64,000 nucleotides of DNA, taken from contig CM082598.2 of NCBI GenBank assembly GCA_040954595.2, forward strand, positions 558,001 through 622,000. The letters run 5' to 3'. Position numbers and translations under genes: made by a program. The notes beneath the pieces are model-generated. The model made no database searches, was not told where the DNA came from, and saw only the letters and a program-made list of their open reading frames with translations. Source of the DNA: Balanoglossus misakiensis. Lineage: Eukaryota > Hemichordata. Within the stretch, counting starts at the first letter, position 1. The number at the start of each line of letters is the position of its first letter. Of the stretch, positions 55,401-64,000 are shown in pieces.

Positions 55401-58400
55401 GAAGAATTTTGCGCGTATTTGTCAGAACAAACAGATAGCGTGAGAACCAGGCGGAACTTCAACGCCTCCATAGTTTCTCATCCCGTTAAAATCTTTGAAG
55501 ACATTATATCATTCCATCTCAACAACTTCTGAAATTCTGATGACACAAATTTGATATCTCTTTTCTTACAGATTTGTATTACAAACACACAGTCACGAAC
55601 AATGACATTCGATGGCCCATTGAAGTGCTTGATAGCTGTTGTCAAATGGTGAGTCACGTGATCCAGATATGAAATTGTGGGTGCCACTGAGAATTTACGC
55701 ACCACGCTATACTCCCACGGGAGTTAAGGGAACTTTCGGTTATTATGAGGGAGTGGGCCCGAATAATTGAAAAGGGGGTCATATTTTACATGGTAGACCG
55801 TACACAATTTACCATGGCCCACCCTATCGTAATAACAGAAAGCTCCCTTAACTCCCGTCCACAAGAAGACTGACAATATTGTATTTTATACAGGGGTTAT
55901 TTGATCGCCCAAGGGGTCAACGCGATGGATAACAAACCTCAGTAAATCCATATAACTGACAATCTGAAACCCTTGAACCTCGCGACTAAGATTAATATGT
56001 GGATTAGATCAGGAGATAATCTTACATTGTGATTTAATGTGGAAAACGTCAAGGCCGGTCATTGTTATCGTTTACATGCAGACAAACACTAGTACAAAAA
56101 GGCCGCTGAACCAAAATTGAACTTGATTGTCCTTTATCATAAACATCCATATGCACGTGTTTGAAATGATTTGTGTGTACTGACGTTGCGGTAATGTAAA
56201 CAGTAGATTCAACTTTGTGATGAGCAACTTCAAACTCTGCAGTTACAGAAAATATTACACTGACTGCATATCATATCTTCACGCCTGTCGGTTACTCTTG
56301 ATGGTTGATTGATTCCATCAGAGTTCAAAACCTGTGAAGAGCATTCAAAACAACAACATTGACATTTTTCAAACTGTTAATGAGGTACTTAGGTCACCTG
56401 GTGATGGGTGTCACCGCCAGGTGCGTACGTGTCGACCGGTTAACGATGCGTAATATTTCATGCAACTTCTCGTCACAAAGTCGAGTGTTATTTAAGGGTT
56501 TATGACATCCCCTTTGACCGTTTTATCTCTAAGTCTTCCCAGCTCGCTCTTCAAAGTGACATCACAAAGTGTACCAGACGATGTTATCTACGACCCTGCT
56601 TGAAACATTCTTATATTCACCTCCGGTAGCTGTCGGATTCTGAAGTGGGGCGACGTGTCGGCATCAGAAAAAAAAGTTGGCCGAGAAGTTGTATTCATCT
56701 CAACTGGCAAATGCGTGAATGCAGAATATTGGCACATTTGCGACCTTTGCGAATGTGTAGATGTAGCATCGTCGTAAACCACAACCCCTTTACGGCAATA
56801 TTTCCCCGTTTACGGCAACAAGCATCCTCTTTTTCCGAGGACAAGATAGATGAATCTGGTTCGCGAGAATGAGATGAAGCGGAAAAGTTTTGAGATGCTA
56901 AATGTTTTAGGAGTAGCTTGCGGCTATTGGGCGTCATTCGTGGTGTTCAATCACGAAGGTCATCCGGTGTATGTCTTTGTCATCGGAATATCTAGTCCCT
57001 CAAGTTTTTATTCAATGCTGGACAACAACACTCCTTTAAATAAAATGTGTCTAGTCACGGACGGATCCTCAGTTGACATGCGTAATCCGTCTTTAACAAC
57101 AACTAGCTGCTTCTGGTCAGTTGTATTTGTCCCACTTCAGCTTTTTAACTTGAAAGTCAATCAATCCAGCCTTTAGGTAGTAAACAAAGATTCTTTCAAA
57201 CATTCGATTCAATGAACACAGACAGTGTCTGTACATTTGTCGACAAAAAAGTGGTTATGCACCCGTGTTTGTGGTAACTCCTAGCCCTTGGGGACATCGG
57301 GATTGACTGAAACATTCCTTCTCCATTATAACCATTGAAGTCAGATGGTTGAAGTACAATTATTGTCGCGATAATGGCAGTAAGCTGGTCAATGCGGCGG
57401 TCACATGTAGACGCACATGTTCGGCGTAATCGTAGCCTGTTTACGATAGCATATGACCAAATAGATAGGCTATCGCAGCCAGCCCGTTATGTCGTAAAAA
57501 ATTACCAATTAAACATTTTGACGTCAATTTTAACGATGCTGTAACGGTACGGCGTGTTACCATATCATGGCTGGCGAGATCACGTTGAAACTGGCGTGTT
57601 TGTTCACCTTCGGTACATTGCATCAGATAAGCTGCGAGTCTCGTGTGTCTTGAAGACTATCCAGAAGGGTGTGGTAGTGACTTCAGCATTGCAAAAAGAC
57701 AACATTTCAAGACCTATCTTGTTTAATGTCCATGGAAATTGATCCATATCTGAAAGTCATAAAATCTTAACACCTTTTATAATTGACGTTAGGTGGTATG
57801 ACCTCTCTAATTATGGGTCAACTCCTACGATTAAATTGAACAGGGTGATTCTCCAATCGTTTGAACCATGTATATACTTGTTAACTACCCACAATCAGAG
57901 TCTTAATATTGTCTGGTATATCAAGGCTGTCTCTTTGTGAAATCGATGTTCCTGTGTTGTTCAACAGAAGCTGTGTGATTAGCGCCACCATAACCGACAA
58001 CGGAAGATATCTTTGTTTTAAAACTTTCAAACTTACTTCTGTATATTTCTATTTTTCTTCGCAGGAAGCGAATGGGAACGGAAATGTTATACTCTGCAAA
58101 GAAGCCCACGTGAAATGGGGAGATGCCTTCGTTATTGTCTATAATATTTGTGATCCCAGAACTTTTGAAGTTGTAGAAGCTCAAATTCAGCACATTCAGA
58201 GGTTAAAATCCCCTTGTTCTGTGCCTATAGCGATTATAGGCAACAAAATAGACTTGGATACTCACAGACAAGTGAGTACAGAAGATGGAAGAGAACTTGC
58301 CGCTGAATATGGCTGCCATTTCTATGAAGTGACCGCAAGAGGGGGTTGTAATGGTGTGACCCTTGGGTTCACTGCCCTGATTCATGAAATCCACGCGTCG

Positions 58401-58559
58401 AAACGGACTAAGAATGCAATGCGCAGACGCAGCGGCGTTACCAAGGCGATAAGTAATAAGGTGTTGTCAGCCATGAATACATTCAGGACTAAACCACCTG
58501 CAAGTCCAAAATTAAGCCCGAAAAACAGATCCAGAAAAATGTCACTGCAAATGTTTTGA
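52459..58559 (+). CDS. RERG-like small GTPase with altered switch residues
   Basis: Four exons: 52459-52522, 54745-54801, 55572-55648 and 58065-58559, phases consistent (693 nt, 230 aa). The P-loop is GCPNVGKSA (14-22), G4 is GNKIDLD, and QVSTEDGRELAAEYGC plus FYEVTARGG (G5) follow the RERG/RASL pattern. AHVKWGDAFVIVYNICDPRTFE is also typical of RERG. The C-terminus is basic and Ser/Pro-rich and has no CAAX box, as in RERG, so the protein is probably not lipidated. Oddities: the position of Ras Thr35 is Asn39 (EYESNLD), and the G3 motif DTAGQ reads DSCCQ (61-65), so Ras Gly60 is Cys64. Ras Gln61 is kept. Both changes lie in otherwise well-aligned sequence next to clean splice sites. Nucleotide switching may be lost or unusual. 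Confidence 0.87.
52523..54744 (+). other. Intron 1 of the RERG-like gene
   Basis: A 2.2-kb intron with no second gene seen. It contains AAGATGGCGGC near 54432 (perfect YY1 core) and a G12 run at 53707-53718. Together these could mark an internal promoter, but no transcript start is evident. Confidence 0.5.
55649..58064 (+). other. Intron 3 of the RERG-like gene
   Basis: A 2.4-kb intron holding the 140-bp foldback at 55718-55857. An open frame of 108 codons near 56850 has no recognised domain or splice context and is not called. Confidence 0.6.
55718..55857. repeat. 140-bp foldback element with roughly 40-bp arms
   Basis: The left arm starts CGGGAGTTAAGGGAACTTTC and ends near GGGAGTGGGCC. 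The right arm, read on the - strand, starts CGGGAGTTAAGGGAGCTTTC and ends near AGGGTGGGCC. About 36 of 41 positions agree. The inner part is AT-rich with a GTAGACCGTAC segment. No coding capacity. It is consistent with a MITE, in an intron of the RERG-like gene about 70 bp past a splice donor. Confidence 0.75.
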
Positions 58560-59952
58560 ACGGAATGACATGATTCAAGCAACACACATCTGGATATGAA
58601 GTCTTAAGATCATGTGGCTTGTCAGTCATTTCGGTGACCCTATACATGGGAGTTACATTGAAAGTTGTGTGTTGAAAATACAACTGCAGCATTCAATGAA
58701 GATTCACATCTGCTTGTAAAGTTTGGATGTGTTTAGCATGGCTGGTTGCCATTTTGAATTCAGAAATATAGCCTGTAGTTTGAATTTAAAACTGCTTTTG
58801 TCCGAGAAACGCTTAGGATTGTTCTGATAGCGTGTGTTGTAGACCCTAACGTTTAATTTACAGACTTGTGTCAGTTGTCACGTGAGATCACCTTGGACAG
58901 ACGTGTGACAGAGAAAACAGTCATGGCCTTCTCAGCTGGCATCAATGTTTATGATTAAACTAACAATATTTGTAACATACAACGACATTGACTTTGTGTG
59001 ACGCTTTGTCATTTGATACTGAAATGCATTTAGAGGTTTTCACGTAAAACGCGGTGTGTTAACAGTCACAATACGGCATCGTATTGCCCATGGTGTGTTG
59101 GTACAACCTTGGTACAACTACGTAGTTCGCGCTGTATATAGCAGTTTGGAACTGGATTATAGGTGCTTTCAAGAAAATGGGAGAAGTTATGGGTAAATAA
59201 ATGCAAACTCTTTCAAAATCAAACCGTGTGCGATTGGTATACCGCTGTTTTGTTTTCCTTGACTCATTTGCATGACAATTCTCACCAGCCTGAGGGGCAT
59301 ACTTTCCCAACATATGGTTATACTTGTTTTCTAGGTTTCTTGATGTGTGGCAGTGATTAGCGTCTATACGTTAAAAAAATAAAACAAAAATCTTACTATA
59401 GGTAACATAGATGCCATTTGGCCCAAACTGTTGCCTAGGTATTGTTGCTAGGACGCATAGAAATGCACATGTAAGGTCAAACTTCATGACTGGTCCAATA
59501 TGCTTCAACATTTCATGACCGAGGAAAGCAATATTCGTTTGCCATGGAAACAGCAAATGGGGAAAGATCTATCATTTTTGTTGCTGCTACCTCTACCATC
59601 TGTGTACACTAACAACCAAGACAAAGTAAACGGTAGCTGAAATATGGCACCGCCAAGTATTAAGAAGAATTTTGTTGTTGGTTCAAACACGTCTATAGTG
59701 CTAGTTAGTGAAAAACATTTGCCACCTGCTGCTAATTCTATAGAGGCCCCTTTTCGTTTTTGAATGTCACCAAGAGCACACAAAATGGGCTCAGCATCTG
59801 GATTCTAACTTGGCCACATTTTAACCGTACGGCACATAGCGATGAATAAGACACAAATGTTTTCTTTCACTGATTGTTTCGCCTTTTTTGAAGAAAATGT
59901 ATAAATTCGAACTCGGATTTCCATTTCGCCAGTCACGACCGACTCTTTCAGA
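58560..59952. other. 3'UTR of the RERG-like gene and upstream region of the secreted peptidase-like gene
   Basis: No gene is seen. The left part is probably 3'UTR, but I did not find a clear AATAAA close by; one lies near 59194. The right end holds the TATA box at 59900-59906. A - strand frame near 59505-59783 contains a hydrophobic run but has no supporting signals. Confidence 0.5.
59900..59906 (+). promoter_or_regulatory. TATA box of the secreted peptidase-like gene
   Basis: TATAAAT lies 47-53 bp upstream of the start codon at 59953, at the distance expected for a short leader with a start near 59930. Confidence 0.6.
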
Positions 59953-62522
59953 ATGGCGTTGAAAGTGTTGATTGTGTTAGCTGCACTTGGGGTGGCTTGG
60001 CAAGTTGTCACTGGCGTCTCCGGGGCTGGTCTTCTTGTCGACGATTTTGATGAAGAACTGAACGAAGTCGACGGTATTCTGGTGCACGCAGAGAGGTCTT
60101 TGAAAGAAGGCACCAAAGATCAGCGACAGGTTCTTTATTCTGAAACCTCACGCCTGCAACAACAATTTTACCCTGTGGAAACCAACATCCTTCAAGACCA
60201 GACGACAATCGCAGTTAGCGAAGAGGCAACACAGACTCTTTTAGAATATGAGAACTTGTTAGGAACACCTTCGGGTAAGTAGGTTTCTCTCAAACGGCAT
60301 TGTACTTCAAAGTGTGTGTGTGAGTGAAATGTGCATATGATTTTTCGCTTGTTCATAAAGATATATTAAACATGATCCCGTGTTAACACTGTCGATAGTG
60401 TGTGTGGTGTCTATGTGTATTGCCCAAAACGGCGGTTGTTCAGTTGATTCAAATAACCCATACTTGAAATGTGTATTTCTGACATTTTCAGGCTACTCTG
60501 TACCGATCCATCGTAAAGATATGCCTGACACGGCTGCTTACTACGAAATCCACACCAATGAATCGACATGGGTCATAATATCGGCTGGTCTTGCCTCAAG
60601 TGATCTTAGAATGCTACAGTTGGGTGAAGAACTTCCCTCCCCAACGATGAGACTTGATGAAGTTGCCAAGAAAATCGGCGAGGAGTGCTCCAAATATTTC
60701 ATGTTGAACTCAGATGGGTTCATGTTCTGTGAGAACAAAGATGGCACCCTTGTCGGAACGACTATTGACCCCAGCCTCATACACCAGTACTGTGGCAACA
60801 ACACAGATGAAGTGGTAAGTACCAATAAACAGTTGCATGCACACACAAAATGTCTATTGTCGATGTAGAAATGCCCATGTTAACAACTGGCATCTATAGT
60901 TGAGCTGAAACACCATTTGATTTGATTTATCTACAGAGCATGCTCAAAGAGGTTAACCGACAGGCTTGTGACTCCTTGGAAGATTTTAACAGCGAATGGG
61001 AAGAATATGGAAGACAACTAGACGAAGATGGAGACACTGTAGACTACAAATTTATAAGAAAGGAAGATTATTCCAGCATCTATGGATCCGAAACATACGA
61101 ACGTGCATTGACTCCCGGTATGTATGTTAGCAGAACCTGAACATCAGTTTGAAATTAGAGCAAATTGATTGGTCTACTCGAGTCACATGACACATAAATT
61201 AGAGCAAATTGATTGGTCTGCCTGAGTCACATGACACCTAGCGAGCTGACCAAAAATGCAGTTGAGCGGATCTCTTAGTCTGCATGGCAACAAGAATGTA
61301 AGAATTTTCTTTGGCACAGATGAATATGTGCATATTTTAATTGGAGTTGATTGTAATCCTTTACTGCCTTGTTTGTTTTCCAGGAATGGGAATTCGTTTG
61401 AATGTTGGTGAAAGCAGATATGATATTCTCGTCAGATATATCTCATCCAGTGATAACAACACTGAAGAAAGCAATAAGATAGGCCAGAGAAAACTGTGTG
61501 AAATATTGATCGACGCTTGCGAAGGTGACAATCAGTATATCCCCCAACATAAGGTGAAGACATCTAGTTTCGGCGCTCGATATGTAGAGATACGAATGGA
61601 GATAGACTATGAGTATGTTTACAAGGTGTTGGAAGGGGAAGAAATGAGTTTTGAAGTTGTGGTGACTTCAAATGACGGTAAACCCACAATCAGTGCATTT
61701 GGAATTGATCTTAGTGCAGAAATACCCGACCCAGATCAAGAAGGGGCAACAAGTCTTCCGCCGGGATACAGAGACACTGATGAAGATGATGCAGAGAGAC
61801 AGAAAAGAGCTTGGTATGAATACCAATCCTGGTATGCAGGGACTTGGTGTATCCCGTATCTGTCACTGTTCCCAAGATACTGGCAGCATTGGGTTTCTAG
61901 AAAATGCTGGAGTGGTTGTGGGCCTGTTGCCTGGGCAATGGTGTTTGGTTACTATGACAGGGCGGCCCACGCTGGCCACAACCCGGCTTTGCAAGCGCTC
62001 TTCCGGTGCGGCTGGGATGGCACTTCCGGTAGCGACTCGTGCATAGCACCCTCATCGTTGAACACCAAGATGCGGAGATACGTCGAGAAGCTGCGATACA
62101 TCTTGGAGACGTTCTGCTTGTTCAACAGCGGCGCGACATGGCAGTGGCGAATGGATGACATTGAATGTTTCTTTAAAGGCAGAGGTGGTCATTCTGTTTC
62201 GCTGTTGAAAACTGACGGATTGGTCGGCTTCTACAGTAACAGCATTCGTGATTGGGCCTCAGCTCGCATCCGGTACAATAAGCTGCCAGTGGTGATTGGT
62301 CGAAGAGTTGGTGGTTTGTTTTCGCAGCACTATCCCGTGGCTACCTGTTACAACTACGTGTCCTACAAATGGCGTCGTTGCTTCAAGTTCCTGATTTTGA
62401 CCATTTGCGGGCCGTGGCGTACCCAGGTCAATCGTTACTGGAGACTTCAGATGGGATGGGGAGGCTATGGTGATGGTTACTACCCCGCCAAGGCATTCAT
62501 GGCAGCAGTTGCTTATCCATAA
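59953..62522 (+). CDS. Secreted cysteine-peptidase-like protein (GCGP/C39-like fold) with furin site
   Basis: Four exons: 59953-60274, 60492-60814, 60937-61117 and 61384-62522, phases consistent (1965 nt, 654 aa). Residues 1-24 form a signal peptide (MALKVLIVLAALGVAW...). A long N-terminal region (about 25-413) has no domain I know; it is acidic and helical, with several Cys. RQKR (414-417) is a perfect furin site, and the segment after it would be the 237-aa mature form. That part holds CWSGCGPVAWAMVFGYYDR with candidate catalytic Cys454, and FSQHYPVATC with candidate His591. GWGGYGDGYY near the end resembles the Asn/Trp region of papain-fold enzymes. GCGPVAWA proteins occur in marine invertebrates as predicted proteins. 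I infer a zymogen-like, papain-fold secreted enzyme; substrate unknown. No Asn clearly fills the third triad position. Confidence 0.85.
61152..61237 (+). repeat. 44-bp tandem duplication with TCACATGA
   Basis: Two direct copies of AAATTAGAGCAAATTGATTG followed by GTCT...GAGTCACATGACAC. They differ mainly at ACTC/GCCT. Each carries TCACATGA, the MITF/TFE E-box that also occurs in the duplication near 17750. It lies in the last intron of the peptidase-like gene. Confidence 0.7.
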
Positions 62523-63247
62523 TATTCACCAGAACCCAAAGTCCTGACTCCACGATTGGCACCAAATATTCATCGTCCCACTTTTGACTTATAATTTCAA
62601 CAGTGTTGATACGAGTGTTAGCTTAAATTTCTGGTGTAGGTGTTATTTGGATTAAATTTATATTTGTTTGTTTTTTGTGGTGGTCTGGTTTGTTGAATGG
62701 AAATATTCCAAATGTCAGTTTTTCTTGGTAATATTTCGAGATCTTAAATAAATTCATTTCAGCATTGAACTCTTCAGTTATGTTCGTCTTTGTTCTGGTT
62801 GGTCGATTTTTGTTCGTAAACTACACGAAAACTAAACATTATACATACATACATACATTGGATATAGAGACACAGATTTTAGAGAAACTGCGCTCAACCA
62901 GTATGTAAATAGTTTTGTGTCAATACGCGATTATACTAAGAAGTAATCGTTCACGTACATCCGTTAGAGGAAGCGGGCCTTTTTGCTGCTGTCACGTGAT
63001 TATAGTGATAAACGTGTAATTATGTGAAAGTTCCTTAGTTGTAGAAACACTTCTGTGAGAGAAAGCAACTGGTGCAGATTACCGTAAATCAATTGCTCAA
63101 GACGATAGTTACTGTAATTTTGTCGAAGTACGTTTCAATCGGCCACATTTATTACGCCGAAGCGACAATAACTGTTTTAGTATCAGCGCCAGGGGCGAAC
63201 ACTGAAACTCTCCCTGCAGCGAGAGAAGCTACTATACCCGCTCGGCG
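62523..63247. other. 3'UTR of the peptidase-like gene and promoter of the next gene
   Basis: AATAAA at 62747-62752 is a candidate polyadenylation signal. A short (ACAT)n run lies at 62843-62858. The sequence just before 63248 is the presumed 5'UTR of the next + strand gene. No further coding region is seen. Confidence 0.55.
62747..62752 (+). terminator. Polyadenylation signal of the peptidase-like gene
   Basis: AATAAA, 225 bp after the stop at 62522, followed by T-rich sequence. Use is inferred. Confidence 0.55.
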
Positions 63248-63293
63248 ATGTGGTTTGTCGTAGTTCTGTTGCTCTTCGCTGACATCTGTCAAG
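63248..63293 (+). CDS. First coding exon of a secreted protein (signal peptide), rest outside or unseen
   Basis: ATG at 63248 encodes MWFVVVLLLFADICQ, a compact signal peptide, and the exon ends CAAG before the donor GTAGGCG. This layout (signal peptide alone in exon 1, phase-1 donor) is common in secreted and membrane proteins of animals. No second exon could be recognised before the window end at 64000, so product and length are unknown. Confidence 0.45.
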
Positions 63294-64000
63294 GTAGGCG
63301 TTTGGTTTCAAGTTCCACGTCCCTCTGAATACTCTCGGCTGGAAGAACATTTCCCAAATGTCCAGTTTTAGTTCTGGGGTGTTATAGCATAGCTTCTGTG
63401 CAAAGCACACGTCGTTCGCGAACATTTCTAAATCTCATTATTATCCTCCAGATATTTTTTTCATTTCTCTGTGTGTCTCTTACACACACACTCGATCATT
63501 TGAAATTGTTGGTAATGTCAAATGACGTTTAGCTAAAAGCAAATCACTGCTTTTAATCATAATGCGCCCCTTTTGTACTCATCAAGGACCATTATTGATC
63601 CCAATTTAATATTTAAGTAAATTAATCACGCACAGTTGGTTTTATTCATAGTATTCAGTCACGTATAATATGTCTCAAACCTTTCGCTGAAAGTTTAACG
63701 CACAATTATTCATTAGAATGAGCATTTTCTTCGAAAACAAGAAGGTTATTTGACTGTGTTCGCCATGTTGCCATGACATGTACACAAGCCCGAGAATCTC
63801 CAGAATTTGTTCATGTGTTTATGTACATTAACACTCTTCAGTACACGGTTTGCCAATCATGTACATTGCATTCCCTGTAAACGTATATATCAGCACAGTT
63901 CATTAGAACACCTTGCAAGAAAATGAATAAACTACGCGGGTTTATTTCGGTCAAAGGTTTTTGAACTCACTTTGCCCCAACTGAGTTCACCAGCAAGGAC
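63294..64000 (+). other. Probable first intron of the gene starting at 63248
   Basis: AT-rich sequence to the window end with no clear acceptor-exon pair. If the signal-peptide exon is real, this is intron. Confidence 0.35.

Noticed and set aside
56850-57176. 108-codon + strand frame
   Set aside because: Lies inside intron 3 of the RERG-like gene; no domain, no splice partners, length expected by chance.
59505-59783. - strand frame with a hydrophobic run (FFLILGGAIFQLPFTL)
   Set aside because: No acceptor or donor context, no homology signal, and it overlaps the promoter side of the secreted peptidase-like gene.

Overview
The window is animal nuclear DNA. Genes are split by many short GT-AG introns, are on both strands, and encode animal-type proteins. 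The gene set (ARID2, PYROXD1, PRELID2, a RERG-like small G protein, proteins with an Ikaros-type C-terminal finger pair, a TRIM/NHL end, a secreted GCGP cysteine-peptidase-like protein) and the many small foldback elements suggest a marine invertebrate. An invertebrate deuterostome such as a hemichordate or lancelet is my best guess. The species is inferred, not shown.

Left part (1-12.1 kb). A partial NHL-repeat gene end lies on the + strand. Three genes follow on the - strand: PYROXD1 (13 coding exons, 495 aa), a class I SAM methyltransferase with an N-terminal winged helix (4 exons, 361 aa), and an acid-lipase-family enzyme with a full Ser-Asp-His triad (8 exons, 405 aa). I rebuilt every exon with consistent phases. 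Small inverted-repeat elements lie in the introns and in one promoter.

Middle part (12.1-41.2 kb). ARID2, a PBAF chromatin-remodelling subunit, fills 13.0-27.1 kb on the + strand in 19 exons (2009 aa). It is head to head with the lipase gene. PRELID2, predicted to be a mitochondrial intermembrane-space lipid-transfer protein, follows at 29.5-31.2 kb. A nine-finger C2H2 protein with a very long charged tail lies on the - strand at 33.5-37.1 kb, tail to tail with PRELID2.

Right part (39.5-64 kb). Two genes whose proteins both end in an Ikaros-type pair of dimerisation zinc fingers are divergent around 41.5-41.8 kb. One has DNA-binding fingers (554 aa). The other has a glutamine-rich N-terminus and no DNA-binding finger (918 aa). 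A gene-poor stretch follows, with one possible transmembrane exon or microprotein at 47.0-47.2 kb. Next is a RERG-like GTPase (4 exons, 230 aa) whose two key switch residues are changed. Then comes a secreted, furin-site-containing cysteine-peptidase-like protein (4 exons, 654 aa). The first signal-peptide exon of another gene lies near 63.25 kb.

Dispersed elements. Copies of a roughly 95-bp inverted-repeat element with TTAA/CCCTTTCACC ends occur across the window and look like piggyBac-type MITEs. Other foldbacks are at 3.8, 8.2, 42.1 and 55.7 kb. The most interesting items are the divergent finger-protein pair, the switch-altered G protein and the furin-site secreted peptidase-like protein.
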